From an uncultured Acidobacteriia bacterium (GTDB taxonomy: Bacteria; Acidobacteriota; Terriglobia; Bryobacterales; Bryobacteraceae): a stretch of DNA of 64,000 nt. Below, in pieces: positions 29,199 to 36,440 of this stretch (position 1 is its first letter; every line of letters begins with the position of its first letter). The notes under the pieces are model-generated. The model ran no database searches. It saw only the letters and a list, made by a program, of their open reading frames with translations, and had not been told where the DNA came from. The position numbers were made by a program, and so were the translations under genes. The stretch spans positions 1 through 64,000 of the forward strand of contig CAIUOG010000119.1 in assembly GCA_903900705.1 (NCBI GenBank), in the 5' to 3' direction.

Positions 29199-30729
29199 TT
29201 CTTCCTCCGCCCCCGGCAACGGCGCGCCGGCCACGCTTCTCTGCCTGGCCGTCTGCCTTGCCGTGATGGCGGCGGCGGTCGCGTATTTCTTTGAGACCGG
29301 CGCCACTCTCTACTCCGGCGATGCCGAGGCGCACCTGAATATTGCGCGGCGGATTGTCGATTCCCGCACGCCCGGCTGGGCGCAGATCGGCACCACCTGG
29401 CTGCCGCTTCCCCACCTGCTGATGCTGCCGCTGGTCCGGCTGGACTGGTACTGGAAAACGGGTCTGGGCGGCGCGATTCCCTCCGGAATTCTGATGGCGG
29501 TCGCCGCCACCTTCCTGTTCGCGGCCATGCGCCGCGTTTTTGGCGATGCGCTGCCCGGCGTGGCGGCGGCTGCGATTTTCCTGCTGAATCCGAACACGCT
29601 GTATCTCGGTTCCATCCCCATGACGGAGCCCGCGCTTTATGCCTCACTGTTCGCGCTGCTCTATTTCACGGTCCGTTTTGGTGACACGCAGGGCTGGGGC
29701 GCGCTGCTTGGCGCGGGTCTGGCGGCCTGTGCGGGAACCCTCACGCGTTATGAGGCCTGGTTCCTGCTGCCGTTTGCCGCGCTCTATATCTGGATCAAGG
29801 CGCCGGGAAAGCGCTGGGCGTCCGCGGCGGTGTTCTGCGGGATCGCGGGAGCCGGGCCGCTGCTCTGGTTCTGGCATAACTGGTGGTACTTTGGCGATCC
29901 GCTGTATTTTTACCGGGGGCCGTGGTCGGCCCGCGCCATTCAGGGGAAGGCCACTTATCCGGGAAAGGGCGACTGGCGGAAGGCGGCGTATTACTTCTTT
30001 GAGGCCGGGCGGCTTGTGGTGGGGCTGCCCGGTTTGGTGATTGGGGCAGTGGGCTTTCTCGCCGGGTTTGCCACACGGCGCGCCCATTGGGCCCTGCTGC
30101 TGCTGGCGCTGCCCCCCGCCTTCTATATCTGGAGCATTCATTCTTCCGCGACGCCGGTATTTGTGCCGCAGCTGGAGCCGCATGGCTGGTACAACATTCG
30201 CTATGCAATGGCCTTCCTGCCGCTGGCCGCCATGGGCGCGGCGGCGCTGGTGAAGTTCGTGCCGCGGTTCGGGAAGGCGGCGGTGGTGGTGCTGCTGGCG
30301 ATTTCGCTTTCACCCTTTGCGCTCGACTGGAAATCGCCCGGCATCATCTGGCAGGAGGCGGAAATCAACTCCCGGGGCCGCCGGGAATGGACCGCGCAGG
30401 CGGTGGCGTTCCTCCGGGTGGCCCGCGGTCCGCACGAAACCTTCTTTACCAGCTTCAACGACATGACGGCGATTTACCGCACGCTCGGCATCCCGTTGCG
30501 CGAAACGCTGACCGGCGACAACGGCACGCAGTTCATGATGGCGCAGGCGCGGCCCGAGTTCTTCCTGTGGGAGGACTGGGCTCTGGTGATGGGCGGCGAT
30601 ACCGTGCAGGGCATTATCGACAAGGCCCGGCTGCGCGGCCCGAAGTATGAACTCAGCCGCCGCATATTCGTGAAGAATCAACCAGTCATTGAGATTTATC
30701 ACCGACTTTATGAAGATCCCCTTCGTTAA
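29149..30729 (+). CDS. polytopic membrane glycosyltransferase (GT-C/GT39-like)
   Basis: A 526-residue protein from GTG 29149, or 523 from ATG 29158. It has about 9-11 transmembrane segments. After TM1 it has a periplasmic loop with SGDAEAHLNIARRIVDS, which holds the acidic residues typical of the first GT-C loop, and a later LTRYEAWFLLPFAALYIW segment. A lipid-linked sugar is the expected donor. The acceptor is unknown. It overlaps the kinase gene upstream and the DapF-like gene downstream, so it is embedded in one transcript with a nucleotide-sugar dehydrogenase. Confidence 0.8.
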   Translation: MRLMAASKNSKPSRRSNSSSAPGNGAPATLLCLAVCLAVMAAAVAYFFETGATLYSGDAEAHLNIARRIVDSRTPGWAQIGTTWLPLPHLLMLPLVRLDWYWKTGLGGAIPSGILMAVAATFLFAAMRRVFGDALPGVAAAAIFLLNPNTLYLGSIPMTEPALYASLFALLYFTVRFGDTQGWGALLGAGLAACAGTLTRYEAWFLLPFAALYIWIKAPGKRWASAAVFCGIAGAGPLLWFWHNWWYFGDPLYFYRGPWSARAIQGKATYPGKGDWRKAAYYFFEAGRLVVGLPGLVIGAVGFLAGFATRRAHWALLLLALPPAFYIWSIHSSATPVFVPQLEPHGWYNIRYAMAFLPLAAMGAAALVKFVPRFGKAAVVVLLAISLSPFALDWKSPGIIWQEAEINSRGRREWTAQAVAFLRVARGPHETFFTSFNDMTAIYRTLGIPLRETLTGDNGTQFMMAQARPEFFLWEDWALVMGGDTVQGIIDKARLRGPKYELSRRIFVKNQPVIEIYHRLYEDPLR

Positions 30730-31504
30730 ACTCCACGGCGCAAAGAACGACTTTCTGCTGACTTTCGTCGAAGACGCTCCCTCGCAGAATCTTCCGGAGA
30801 TCGCCATCGCCATTTGTGATCGCTACACGGGCGTGGGGGGCGATGGCTGGATGCTGGTGGATCGCGCCGGCGGTCCCGGCTACGACGCCTCGATTCGTCT
30901 GTTCAATTCCGATGGCAGCGAGCCCGAGCTTTCCGGCAACGGCACGCGCTGCGCCGGAGCACTGCTGCTGCTCGACCGCGAGGAGGGCGAGGTTCGCATC
31001 CGCACCGGAGCGGGCATCAAGCACCTGCGCCTGATCGGTCGCAATGGCCCGGAATACCTGTTCGAAATGAACATGGGGACGATTCGCGTGGTGGAATTGC
31101 ACGCCACGGTGCAGGGTCGCGATGCGGTAATTGTGGACGCCGGGAATCCTCAATGCGCCATGCCGGTGGAGAGTTTTGACTTCGACTGGCGCTCGGTGGG
31201 CGCGGCGGTGGAGCGCGATGCGCGCTTCGCGAACCGTACGAATGTCTCGTTCATCCGGCCGGTGGATCGGCACACCATCGAAGTCCGCATCTGGGAGCGC
31301 GGGGCGGGGGAGACGAACAGTTCCGGCACCGGGTCCACCGGCGCTGCTGTTGCCGCGGTTGCCCGTGGCATGGCCGAAAGTCCTGTGACTGTTCGTACAG
31401 TGGCGGGGCCGCTGGTGCTCACGCTGGGCGAAGAGGCTTCCCTGCGGGGTCCGGCGGAGTTGGTTGCCACCGGAACTTACCACCATGAGATTATAAAGGC
31501 GTAA
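30710..31504 (+). CDS. diaminopimelate-epimerase-like protein with Ser/Ser active site
   Basis: A 264-residue member of the DapF fold: FVKLHGAKNDF at the start, GVGGDGW, RLFNSDGSEPE, RNGPEYLFEMNMG and WERGAGET. In real DapF two cysteines, in the xCGNG and ACGTG motifs, act as the acid-base pair. Here both are serine: Ser75 (LSGNGTR) and Ser205 (NSSGTGS). The rest of the active-site frame, including Glu201-Thr202, is kept. Either it epimerises by another mechanism, has another substrate, or is inactive. It overlaps the glycosyltransferase by 20 nt and precedes a nucleotide-sugar dehydrogenase by 15 nt. Naming it dapF would be premature. Confidence 0.85.
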   Translation: MKIPFVKLHGAKNDFLLTFVEDAPSQNLPEIAIAICDRYTGVGGDGWMLVDRAGGPGYDASIRLFNSDGSEPELSGNGTRCAGALLLLDREEGEVRIRTGAGIKHLRLIGRNGPEYLFEMNMGTIRVVELHATVQGRDAVIVDAGNPQCAMPVESFDFDWRSVGAAVERDARFANRTNVSFIRPVDRHTIEVRIWERGAGETNSSGTGSTGAAVAAVARGMAESPVTVRTVAGPLVLTLGEEASLRGPAELVATGTYHHEIIKA

Positions 31505-31519
31505 TTACGAAGGATTCAA

Positions 31520-32809
31520 ATGAGCCTCTCTGAAAAAATCCTCGCAAAAAAAGCGAGCGTTGGCGTTGTGGGCCTTGGCTACGTCGGCCTCCCTCTCGCT
31601 GTGGAATTTGCCCTTGCGGGCTTTCATGTCACCGGCATCGATCTGAACGCGGACAAAGTGGCCCGCGTCAACGCCGGCGACTCCTATGTGGGCGATGTCC
31701 CTTCTTCCGTGCTGGCTCCTCTGGTGCAGCAGGGTCTTATCAAGGCGACCACCGATTTCGCGTGTCTGGCGGAACTGGACACGGTCAACATTGCGGTTCC
31801 CACCCCCCTGCGCAAGACCAAAGACCCGGACATGAGCTACATTGTGTCGGCGACCGAGGAAATTGCGAAGTACATTCACCAGGGCATGCTGGTGATTCTG
31901 GAATCGACCACCTACCCCGGCACGACGGATGAACTGGTCCTGCCGATGCTCGAAAAGTCCGGCCTCAAGGTAGGCGAAGACTTCTATCTGTGCTTCTCGC
32001 CGGAACGCGTGGATCCGGGCAATCCCAAGTTCCAGACAAAAAATATCCCGAAAGTGGTGGGCGGCAAGACCCCGGTTTGCACGGAGTTGGGCGCGCTGTT
32101 CTATGCGCAGGCGCTGGAACACGTGGTGCCCGTGAGTTCCACCCAGGTTGCGGAAATGGTGAAGCTGCTTGAAAACACCTTCCGCATGATCAATATCGGT
32201 CTGGTGAACGAGATTGCCGTGATGTGTGATGGCATGGGGATCGACGTCTGGGAGATTATCGACGCGGCGGCCACCAAGCCCTTTGGTTTCATGCCTTTCT
32301 ACCCCGGCCCGGGGCTGGGCGGTCACTGCATTCCGATCGATCCGTTCTATCTTTCGTGGAAGAGCAAGCAGTCCGGCATCGAAGCCCGGTTTATCGAACT
32401 GGCGGGTTATATCAACGGTCAGATGCCGCATTTTGTCGCCACCAAGGTGCAGAATGCGCTGAATGAAGTCTGCAAGTCGGTGAAGGGTTCGAAGATTGTG
32501 ATCTATGGCGTCGCTTACAAGCGCGACATTGATGACGTGCGCGAATCCCCGGCGCTCGATATTATTCACCTGCTCAAGAAACGCGGTGCGGAGATCAGCT
32601 ACATCGATCCTTATGTCCACCAGATCCGCTTCGATGGCGAGATTATCCATTCGAGCGGCGATGAAGCGCTCTCCGCGGCGGACTGCGTTGTGATCGTGAC
32701 CGACCACAAGTGTTTCGACTATGCGGCGCTGCTCGAAAAAGCCAGTCTGATTGTGGATACGCGGAATGCGCTGAAGGGTGTGAAGTCCGACAAAGTCTTC
32801 CGCCTGTAA
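31520..32809 (+). CDS. nucleotide-sugar dehydrogenase (UDP-GlcNAc/ManNAc 6-dehydrogenase type)
   Basis: A 429-residue UDP-sugar 6-dehydrogenase that would oxidise C6 of the sugar to a uronate with two NAD+. The NAD-binding motif VGLGYVGLPLAVEFALAG is at about 16-33. PTPLRKTKDPDMSYI near 94 and ESTTYPGTTDELV near 130 are typical of the WbpA/WecC branch. The catalytic cysteine is Cys270 in LGGHCIPIDPFYL. This suggests synthesis of an acidic surface polysaccharide with the glycosyltransferase two genes upstream. The gene lies 15 nt after the DapF-like gene. GAAGGATTC precedes the ATG. Confidence 0.93.
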   Translation: MSLSEKILAKKASVGVVGLGYVGLPLAVEFALAGFHVTGIDLNADKVARVNAGDSYVGDVPSSVLAPLVQQGLIKATTDFACLAELDTVNIAVPTPLRKTKDPDMSYIVSATEEIAKYIHQGMLVILESTTYPGTTDELVLPMLEKSGLKVGEDFYLCFSPERVDPGNPKFQTKNIPKVVGGKTPVCTELGALFYAQALEHVVPVSSTQVAEMVKLLENTFRMINIGLVNEIAVMCDGMGIDVWEIIDAAATKPFGFMPFYPGPGLGGHCIPIDPFYLSWKSKQSGIEARFIELAGYINGQMPHFVATKVQNALNEVCKSVKGSKIVIYGVAYKRDIDDVRESPALDIIHLLKKRGAEISYIDPYVHQIRFDGEIIHSSGDEALSAADCVVIVTDHKCFDYAALLEKASLIVDTRNALKGVKSDKVFRL

Positions 32810-32853
32810 GGCGACTCCTGGCGTTCGCCCGGGTTCTTTGTACTGTTCCGTCG

Positions 32854-32907
32854 CCTCCCGAGGGGTAGAAAGTCCGGCACCCATTGACTTTCTACCCCCG
32901 CGGGAGG
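32854..32907 (+). repeat. long inverted repeat (hairpin) before the FecR-domain gene
   Basis: CCTCCCG (32854-32860) pairs with CGGGAGG (32901-32907), and GGGGTAGAAAGTC (32862-32874) pairs perfectly with GACTTTCTACCCC (32886-32898). The loop is 11 nt and only one small asymmetric bulge interrupts the 20 base pairs. No T-run follows, so it does not look like a normal terminator. It ends 24 nt before the ATG of the next gene. Confidence 0.8.
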
Positions 32908-32931
32908 ATCATCAACGACAAGGGGAATTCT

Positions 32932-34170
32932 ATGTACACCCATAAGCGCTTGGTTTCCGTCGCGGTTCTGGTTGGTATGACAGCCGCGGCTTCCTTCGCT
33001 CAAAGCGTTGTTTCCGCCCACTCCGGGACCCTGCATTATTTCGACGGCGATGTTTCGATCGACGGCCAGTCGATCCAGTCCAAAGTCGGGAAGTTCTCTG
33101 AAATTAAAGAGAACAGCGTCCTGCGCACGGGCATGGGCCGTGCCGAAGTGTTGCTGACGCCGGGCGTTTTTCTGCGCGTGGGCGAAAATTCCTCCATTAA
33201 GATGCTGGACAACCGGCTGCTGAGCACGCGTGTCGAGGTGATTTCCGGCACCGCGCTGGTGGAATCGGATGACCCGGAAGTGTCGGTGAAAGACCCGGCG
33301 GTCACCATTGTTTATAAGGACTACCAGATTCAGCCGGTGAAGTACGGCATCTTCGAGATCACCTCAGACCCGAGCCAGATGAAGGTTTTCAAGGGCCAGG
33401 CGTCGGTGGTGGCGGGGTCGAACAAGGCTCTGATTAAAGAAGGGCGCCTGATGCCCTTCGAAGCGGCGCTGGTTTCGGAGAAGTTCAACGAAAAACAGGC
33501 CGATGACCTGTATCTCTGGGCTCGCGACCGTTCCGCTTACCTTTCGGCGGCGAATATGTCCTCCGCCCGCTCGCTGGCCTCGAACGGCTATTCGCCTCTG
33601 GGACTGTATGGCAATGGCTACCCCGGCCTCGGTTTCAATGATCGTTTCCAGGGCGGATGGTACTACAATCCGTACCTGAGCATGTACACCTACATGCCTT
33701 ACGGCGGTACGATGTGGAGCCCGTTTGGTTACGGCTACTTCAGCCCCTACACGATTTACGGCTACTACACGCCGGGTAATTACTACTGGAATGGCGGCGG
33801 TACGCGTACGTCGGCCGGTGTGCCGCTCTCGAACATCGGGACTTCCACGCTGGCGGCTTCGCAGGTGATCCGCGCCGGTTCGGGTACCAACACCCATCCG
33901 ACCCTGGGGTCGCCGGTTCGCAGCAGCAACGGTTTCTCCGGCACCAACGGTGCGGCGACCGGCGGGTTCCGCGGCGGCTTCAATGATGGTATGGCGCAGC
34001 GCGGCGGCAATTCGAATCCCGGTTTCGCCAGCGTAGGTAACGCGGCTCCTTCCAATTCCGGCGGCTTCTCCCCCGCTGTTTCCGCGGGCGGGATGGGTTC
34101 CGGTGGTATGGCTCCCGGCGGTGGAGCGGCCGGTGCGGCGCGTGTGGGTGGCGGCGCCCGCGGCAAGTAA
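32932..34170 (+). CDS. secreted FecR-domain protein with Tyr- and Gly-rich tail
   Basis: A 412-residue exported protein. The signal is residues 1-24 (ending FAQS). A FecR-like beta domain (about 25-170) includes VLRTGMGRAEVLLTPGVFLRVG and VEVISGTALVE. Residues about 205-270 are rich in Tyr, Gly and Pro, and the last 120 residues are Gly/Ser/Asn low complexity. The usual FecR partners (ECF sigma factor, TonB receptor) are absent next to it, so it is not a classical anti-sigma regulator. AAGGGG precedes ATG 32932. The frame is open further upstream only through the hairpin. Confidence 0.82.
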   Translation: MYTHKRLVSVAVLVGMTAAASFAQSVVSAHSGTLHYFDGDVSIDGQSIQSKVGKFSEIKENSVLRTGMGRAEVLLTPGVFLRVGENSSIKMLDNRLLSTRVEVISGTALVESDDPEVSVKDPAVTIVYKDYQIQPVKYGIFEITSDPSQMKVFKGQASVVAGSNKALIKEGRLMPFEAALVSEKFNEKQADDLYLWARDRSAYLSAANMSSARSLASNGYSPLGLYGNGYPGLGFNDRFQGGWYYNPYLSMYTYMPYGGTMWSPFGYGYFSPYTIYGYYTPGNYYWNGGGTRTSAGVPLSNIGTSTLAASQVIRAGSGTNTHPTLGSPVRSSNGFSGTNGAATGGFRGGFNDGMAQRGGNSNPGFASVGNAAPSNSGGFSPAVSAGGMGSGGMAPGGGAAGAARVGGGARGK

Positions 34171-34231
34171 CGGTTTTGTTTCAGCGTCCTGCCTGGCAGG
34201 ATGCTGAGCAGAGAAGACAGCGTGTTATCCT

Positions 34232-34264
34232 GAAGCTTCGCGTCGAATCCTGGCGCGAAGCTTC
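34232..34264 (+). repeat. perfect inverted repeat upstream of tRNA-Ser
   Basis: GAAGCTTCGCG (34232-34242) and CGCGAAGCTTC (34254-34264) are an 11-bp perfect dyad with an 11-nt loop. It lies 46 nt before the tRNA. There is no T-run beside it. Confidence 0.7.
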
Positions 34265-34310
34265 TTCAGTTTGGCCCGGCAATTCTCAGCGGCCCGTCGA
34301 AGTTCTTCCC

Positions 34311-34400
34311 GGAGAGGTGGCCGAGTGGTTGAAGGCGCACGCTTGGAAAGCGTGTTTAGGGGAAACTCTAACGAGGGTTCGAATCCCTCTCTCTCCGCCA
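34311..34400 (+). tRNA. tRNA-Ser (GGA)
   Basis: The acceptor GGAGAGG pairs with CTCTCC near the 3' end. The anticodon loop is CTTGGAAA with anticodon GGA. There is a long variable arm, as required for a class II tRNA, and an encoded CCA at 34398-34400. The T-arm GGTTCGAATCC is intact. A T-run follows immediately. Confidence 0.96.
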
Positions 34401-34480
34401 TTTTTTCCTGCTCCCGTTCTAAGCCCTAAGCCCCCACTTATTTTCCGGCAAATCCCCCGCTCCGGCATCCATTCCTGCAG

Positions 34481-35194
34481 ATGCGGGTTTTTCTGATTGG
34501 TGCAGCGGGCGGGATTGGTTCCGCCACGGCGCGGCGTTTGGTGCGCGAGGGTGTCGAGGTCATTCTGGCGGGTCGGACTCCGGACAAGCTGCTGGCACTG
34601 GGGGCGGAACTTGAGTCGCGCCATGTGGTGGTGAATGCCGCCGATTTTGACGCTCTGGAGCGCGCCGTGACCGAGGCCGGTCCGCTGGACGCGGTGGTCA
34701 ACTGTGCCGGGTCTTTGCTGCTGAAGCCCGCCCATCTGACCACGGAACGCGAGTTTCGGGATACCGTTGAACTCAGTCTCACCACCGCCTTTTCCGCTGT
34801 CCGCGCGGGCGCGAAGGCCATGATGCGGACTGGCGGTTCCATCGTGCTGTGCGCCACGGCGGCGGCGCGGACCGGGTTGCCGAACCATGAGGCGATCGCG
34901 GCGGCGAAGGGCGGGGTGATGGCGCTGGCGCTGTCTGCCGCGGCTTCGTATGCGGGCCGGAATATCCGCGTGAACTGCGTTGCGCCCGGGTTGGTGGAAA
35001 CGCCACTGACGGCGCGGATCACACAGAACGAGTCCGCCCTCAAAGCCTCCCAGGCCATGCATGCGCTGGGTCGCATCGGGCATCCGGAGGATGTTGCCTC
35101 CGCGATTGCGTGGCTGGTGAACCCGGAGAACTCCTGGGTCACCGGTCAGGTGATTGGCGTGGACGGCGGCCTGGGCACCCTCCGGTCACGCTGA
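34481..35194 (+). CDS. SDR-family oxidoreductase lacking the catalytic tyrosine
   Basis: A 237-residue Rossmann-fold protein of the short-chain dehydrogenase family. The cofactor motif IGAAGGIGSATARRL is near 6, VVNCAGSLLLKPA is near 68 and RVNCVAPGLVETPL is near 166. The active-site Lys is present in HEAIAAAKGG, but the Tyr four residues before it is Ile. This HEAIAAAK variant is, as far as I recall, a recognised SDR subgroup, so it need not be inactive. The stop TGA overlaps the photolyase gene ATG by one base. Confidence 0.88.
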   Translation: MRVFLIGAAGGIGSATARRLVREGVEVILAGRTPDKLLALGAELESRHVVVNAADFDALERAVTEAGPLDAVVNCAGSLLLKPAHLTTEREFRDTVELSLTTAFSAVRAGAKAMMRTGGSIVLCATAAARTGLPNHEAIAAAKGGVMALALSAAASYAGRNIRVNCVAPGLVETPLTARITQNESALKASQAMHALGRIGHPEDVASAIAWLVNPENSWVTGQVIGVDGGLGTLRSR

Positions 35195-35988
35195 TGCGTC
35201 GGGATTTCAGCACGCGCGAAGACCTGGCCCGATACCTGCGTGCTGAGTTCCCGAAAGCGGCGGCGCGGGACGGCGCGGTGAGCCCGATTCGGGGCGGAAA
35301 AGCCGCCGCCGAGCAGCAACTGCGGTTGCTGCGGCCTCTGAATTACGGCCCGACGCGGAACTTTCTGAACGGGGCGGTGACCCGCCTTTCGCCTTACATC
35401 CGGCATGGTGTGCTGACTCTTGCGCAGGTCCGGGACTATGCGGTTTCGCTGATTCCGACCCCGCAGTCCGCCGTGAAACTCATTTCGGAACTCGCCTGGC
35501 GGGATTACTGGCAGCGGCTTTACGCGCACTGTGGCGATGGCGTCTGGGTGGACCGCGAAGACTACAAGACGGGGCTTCCCGCGTCTGCCTATGGCGAGAC
35601 TTTGCCTGCGGATCTGGCGGCTGCGGAAACCGGGCTCGCCTGTATGGACGCCTTTTCGCGGGAACTGCGGGACACCGGCTATCTGCACAATCATGCGCGA
35701 ATGTGGCTGGCCGCGTACGTGGTCCACTGGCGCAGAGTCCGGTGGCGGGCGGGGGCGCAATGGTTCCTGACGCATCTGCTGGATGGTGACCCGGCCTCGA
35801 ATAACCTGTCCTGGCAGTGGGTGGCATCGACGTTCTCCAACAAGCCGTACTTTTTCAATCGCGAAAACCTGGAGCGCTATTCGGGCGGCGTGTTTTGCCG
35901 CTCGTGCGCGGCCCGGGAAAGCTGTCCGTTCGAGGATTCCTATGAGAGTCTCGAAAAGCGATTGTTCCGGATTGGCGGCGCCCGGTGA
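35194..35988 (+). CDS. photolyase/cryptochrome FAD-binding domain as a stand-alone protein
   Basis: A 264-residue protein that matches only the C-terminal FAD-binding domain of DNA photolyases. Motifs are TRLSPYIRHGVLTLAQVRDY near 61, SELAWRDYWQRLY near 93, HNHARMWLAAYVVHWRRV near 166 and LLDGDPASNNLSWQWVAST near 195, which contains the flavin-contacting Asp/Asn. The C-terminus has a C-x2-C-x5-C cluster (near 232-240). The N-terminal alpha/beta domain is missing here. A short protein resembling that domain is encoded immediately downstream with a 4-nt overlap. ATG 35194 overlaps the SDR stop. Confidence 0.88.
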   Translation: MRRDFSTREDLARYLRAEFPKAAARDGAVSPIRGGKAAAEQQLRLLRPLNYGPTRNFLNGAVTRLSPYIRHGVLTLAQVRDYAVSLIPTPQSAVKLISELAWRDYWQRLYAHCGDGVWVDREDYKTGLPASAYGETLPADLAAAETGLACMDAFSRELRDTGYLHNHARMWLAAYVVHWRRVRWRAGAQWFLTHLLDGDPASNNLSWQWVASTFSNKPYFFNRENLERYSGGVFCRSCAARESCPFEDSYESLEKRLFRIGGAR

Positions 35989-36368
35989 GCCGGCTCTTCT
36001 GGATGCACACGGACTGCCTGGCTGTGCCCCCGTGCGAACCCGCCGTCTTTGTGTTTGACGACGAGCAAATCGAAGCCGGCCAGTGGGGGCTGAAGCGTCT
36101 GCTGTTCCTCTACGAATGTCTGCTGGAACTGCCGGTGGCGATCAAACGTGGGCGGACGGTTGAGGCACTGGTCGCTCTGGCGGGGCAGGACACGGTCGTG
36201 GTCACGGTTTCTTCGCCCGACCCCTGGATTCGGGAGCAGATCCGGTTGATACGTGAGCGGGTGGCGGTGGAGGTGCTGCCCGCTCCGGAGTATGTCGAAC
36301 TTCCTGAAAACGTGGATCTTACCCGGTTCTCGCGTTACTGGAAACGAGCGGAGAAGCTGCTACTGTGA
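35985..36368 (+). CDS. small protein resembling the N-terminal photolyase alpha/beta domain
   Basis: A 127-residue protein. The order LFWMHTDCLA, then PAVFVFDDEQI, then a GLKRLLFLYECLLELPVAIKR helix, then an ALVALAGQDTVVVTV strand, follows the N-terminal Rossmann-like domain of photolyases (FVFD, the helix that reads RL.FL.E.L.EL, and the region of the antenna site). The match is by eye and distant. The ATG lies within the end of the FAD-domain gene (ATGA overlap). If right, the two genes are a split photolyase with the domains in reversed order. Confidence 0.6.
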   Translation: MSRLFWMHTDCLAVPPCEPAVFVFDDEQIEAGQWGLKRLLFLYECLLELPVAIKRGRTVEALVALAGQDTVVVTVSSPDPWIREQIRLIRERVAVEVLPAPEYVELPENVDLTRFSRYWKRAEKLLL

Positions 36369-36440
36369 GGATTGAGACAAACGCGTAACTTGTCCGCCAT
36401 GGGACACGCCATACTCCTTCTGGCCCGACAAAAGGATTCA

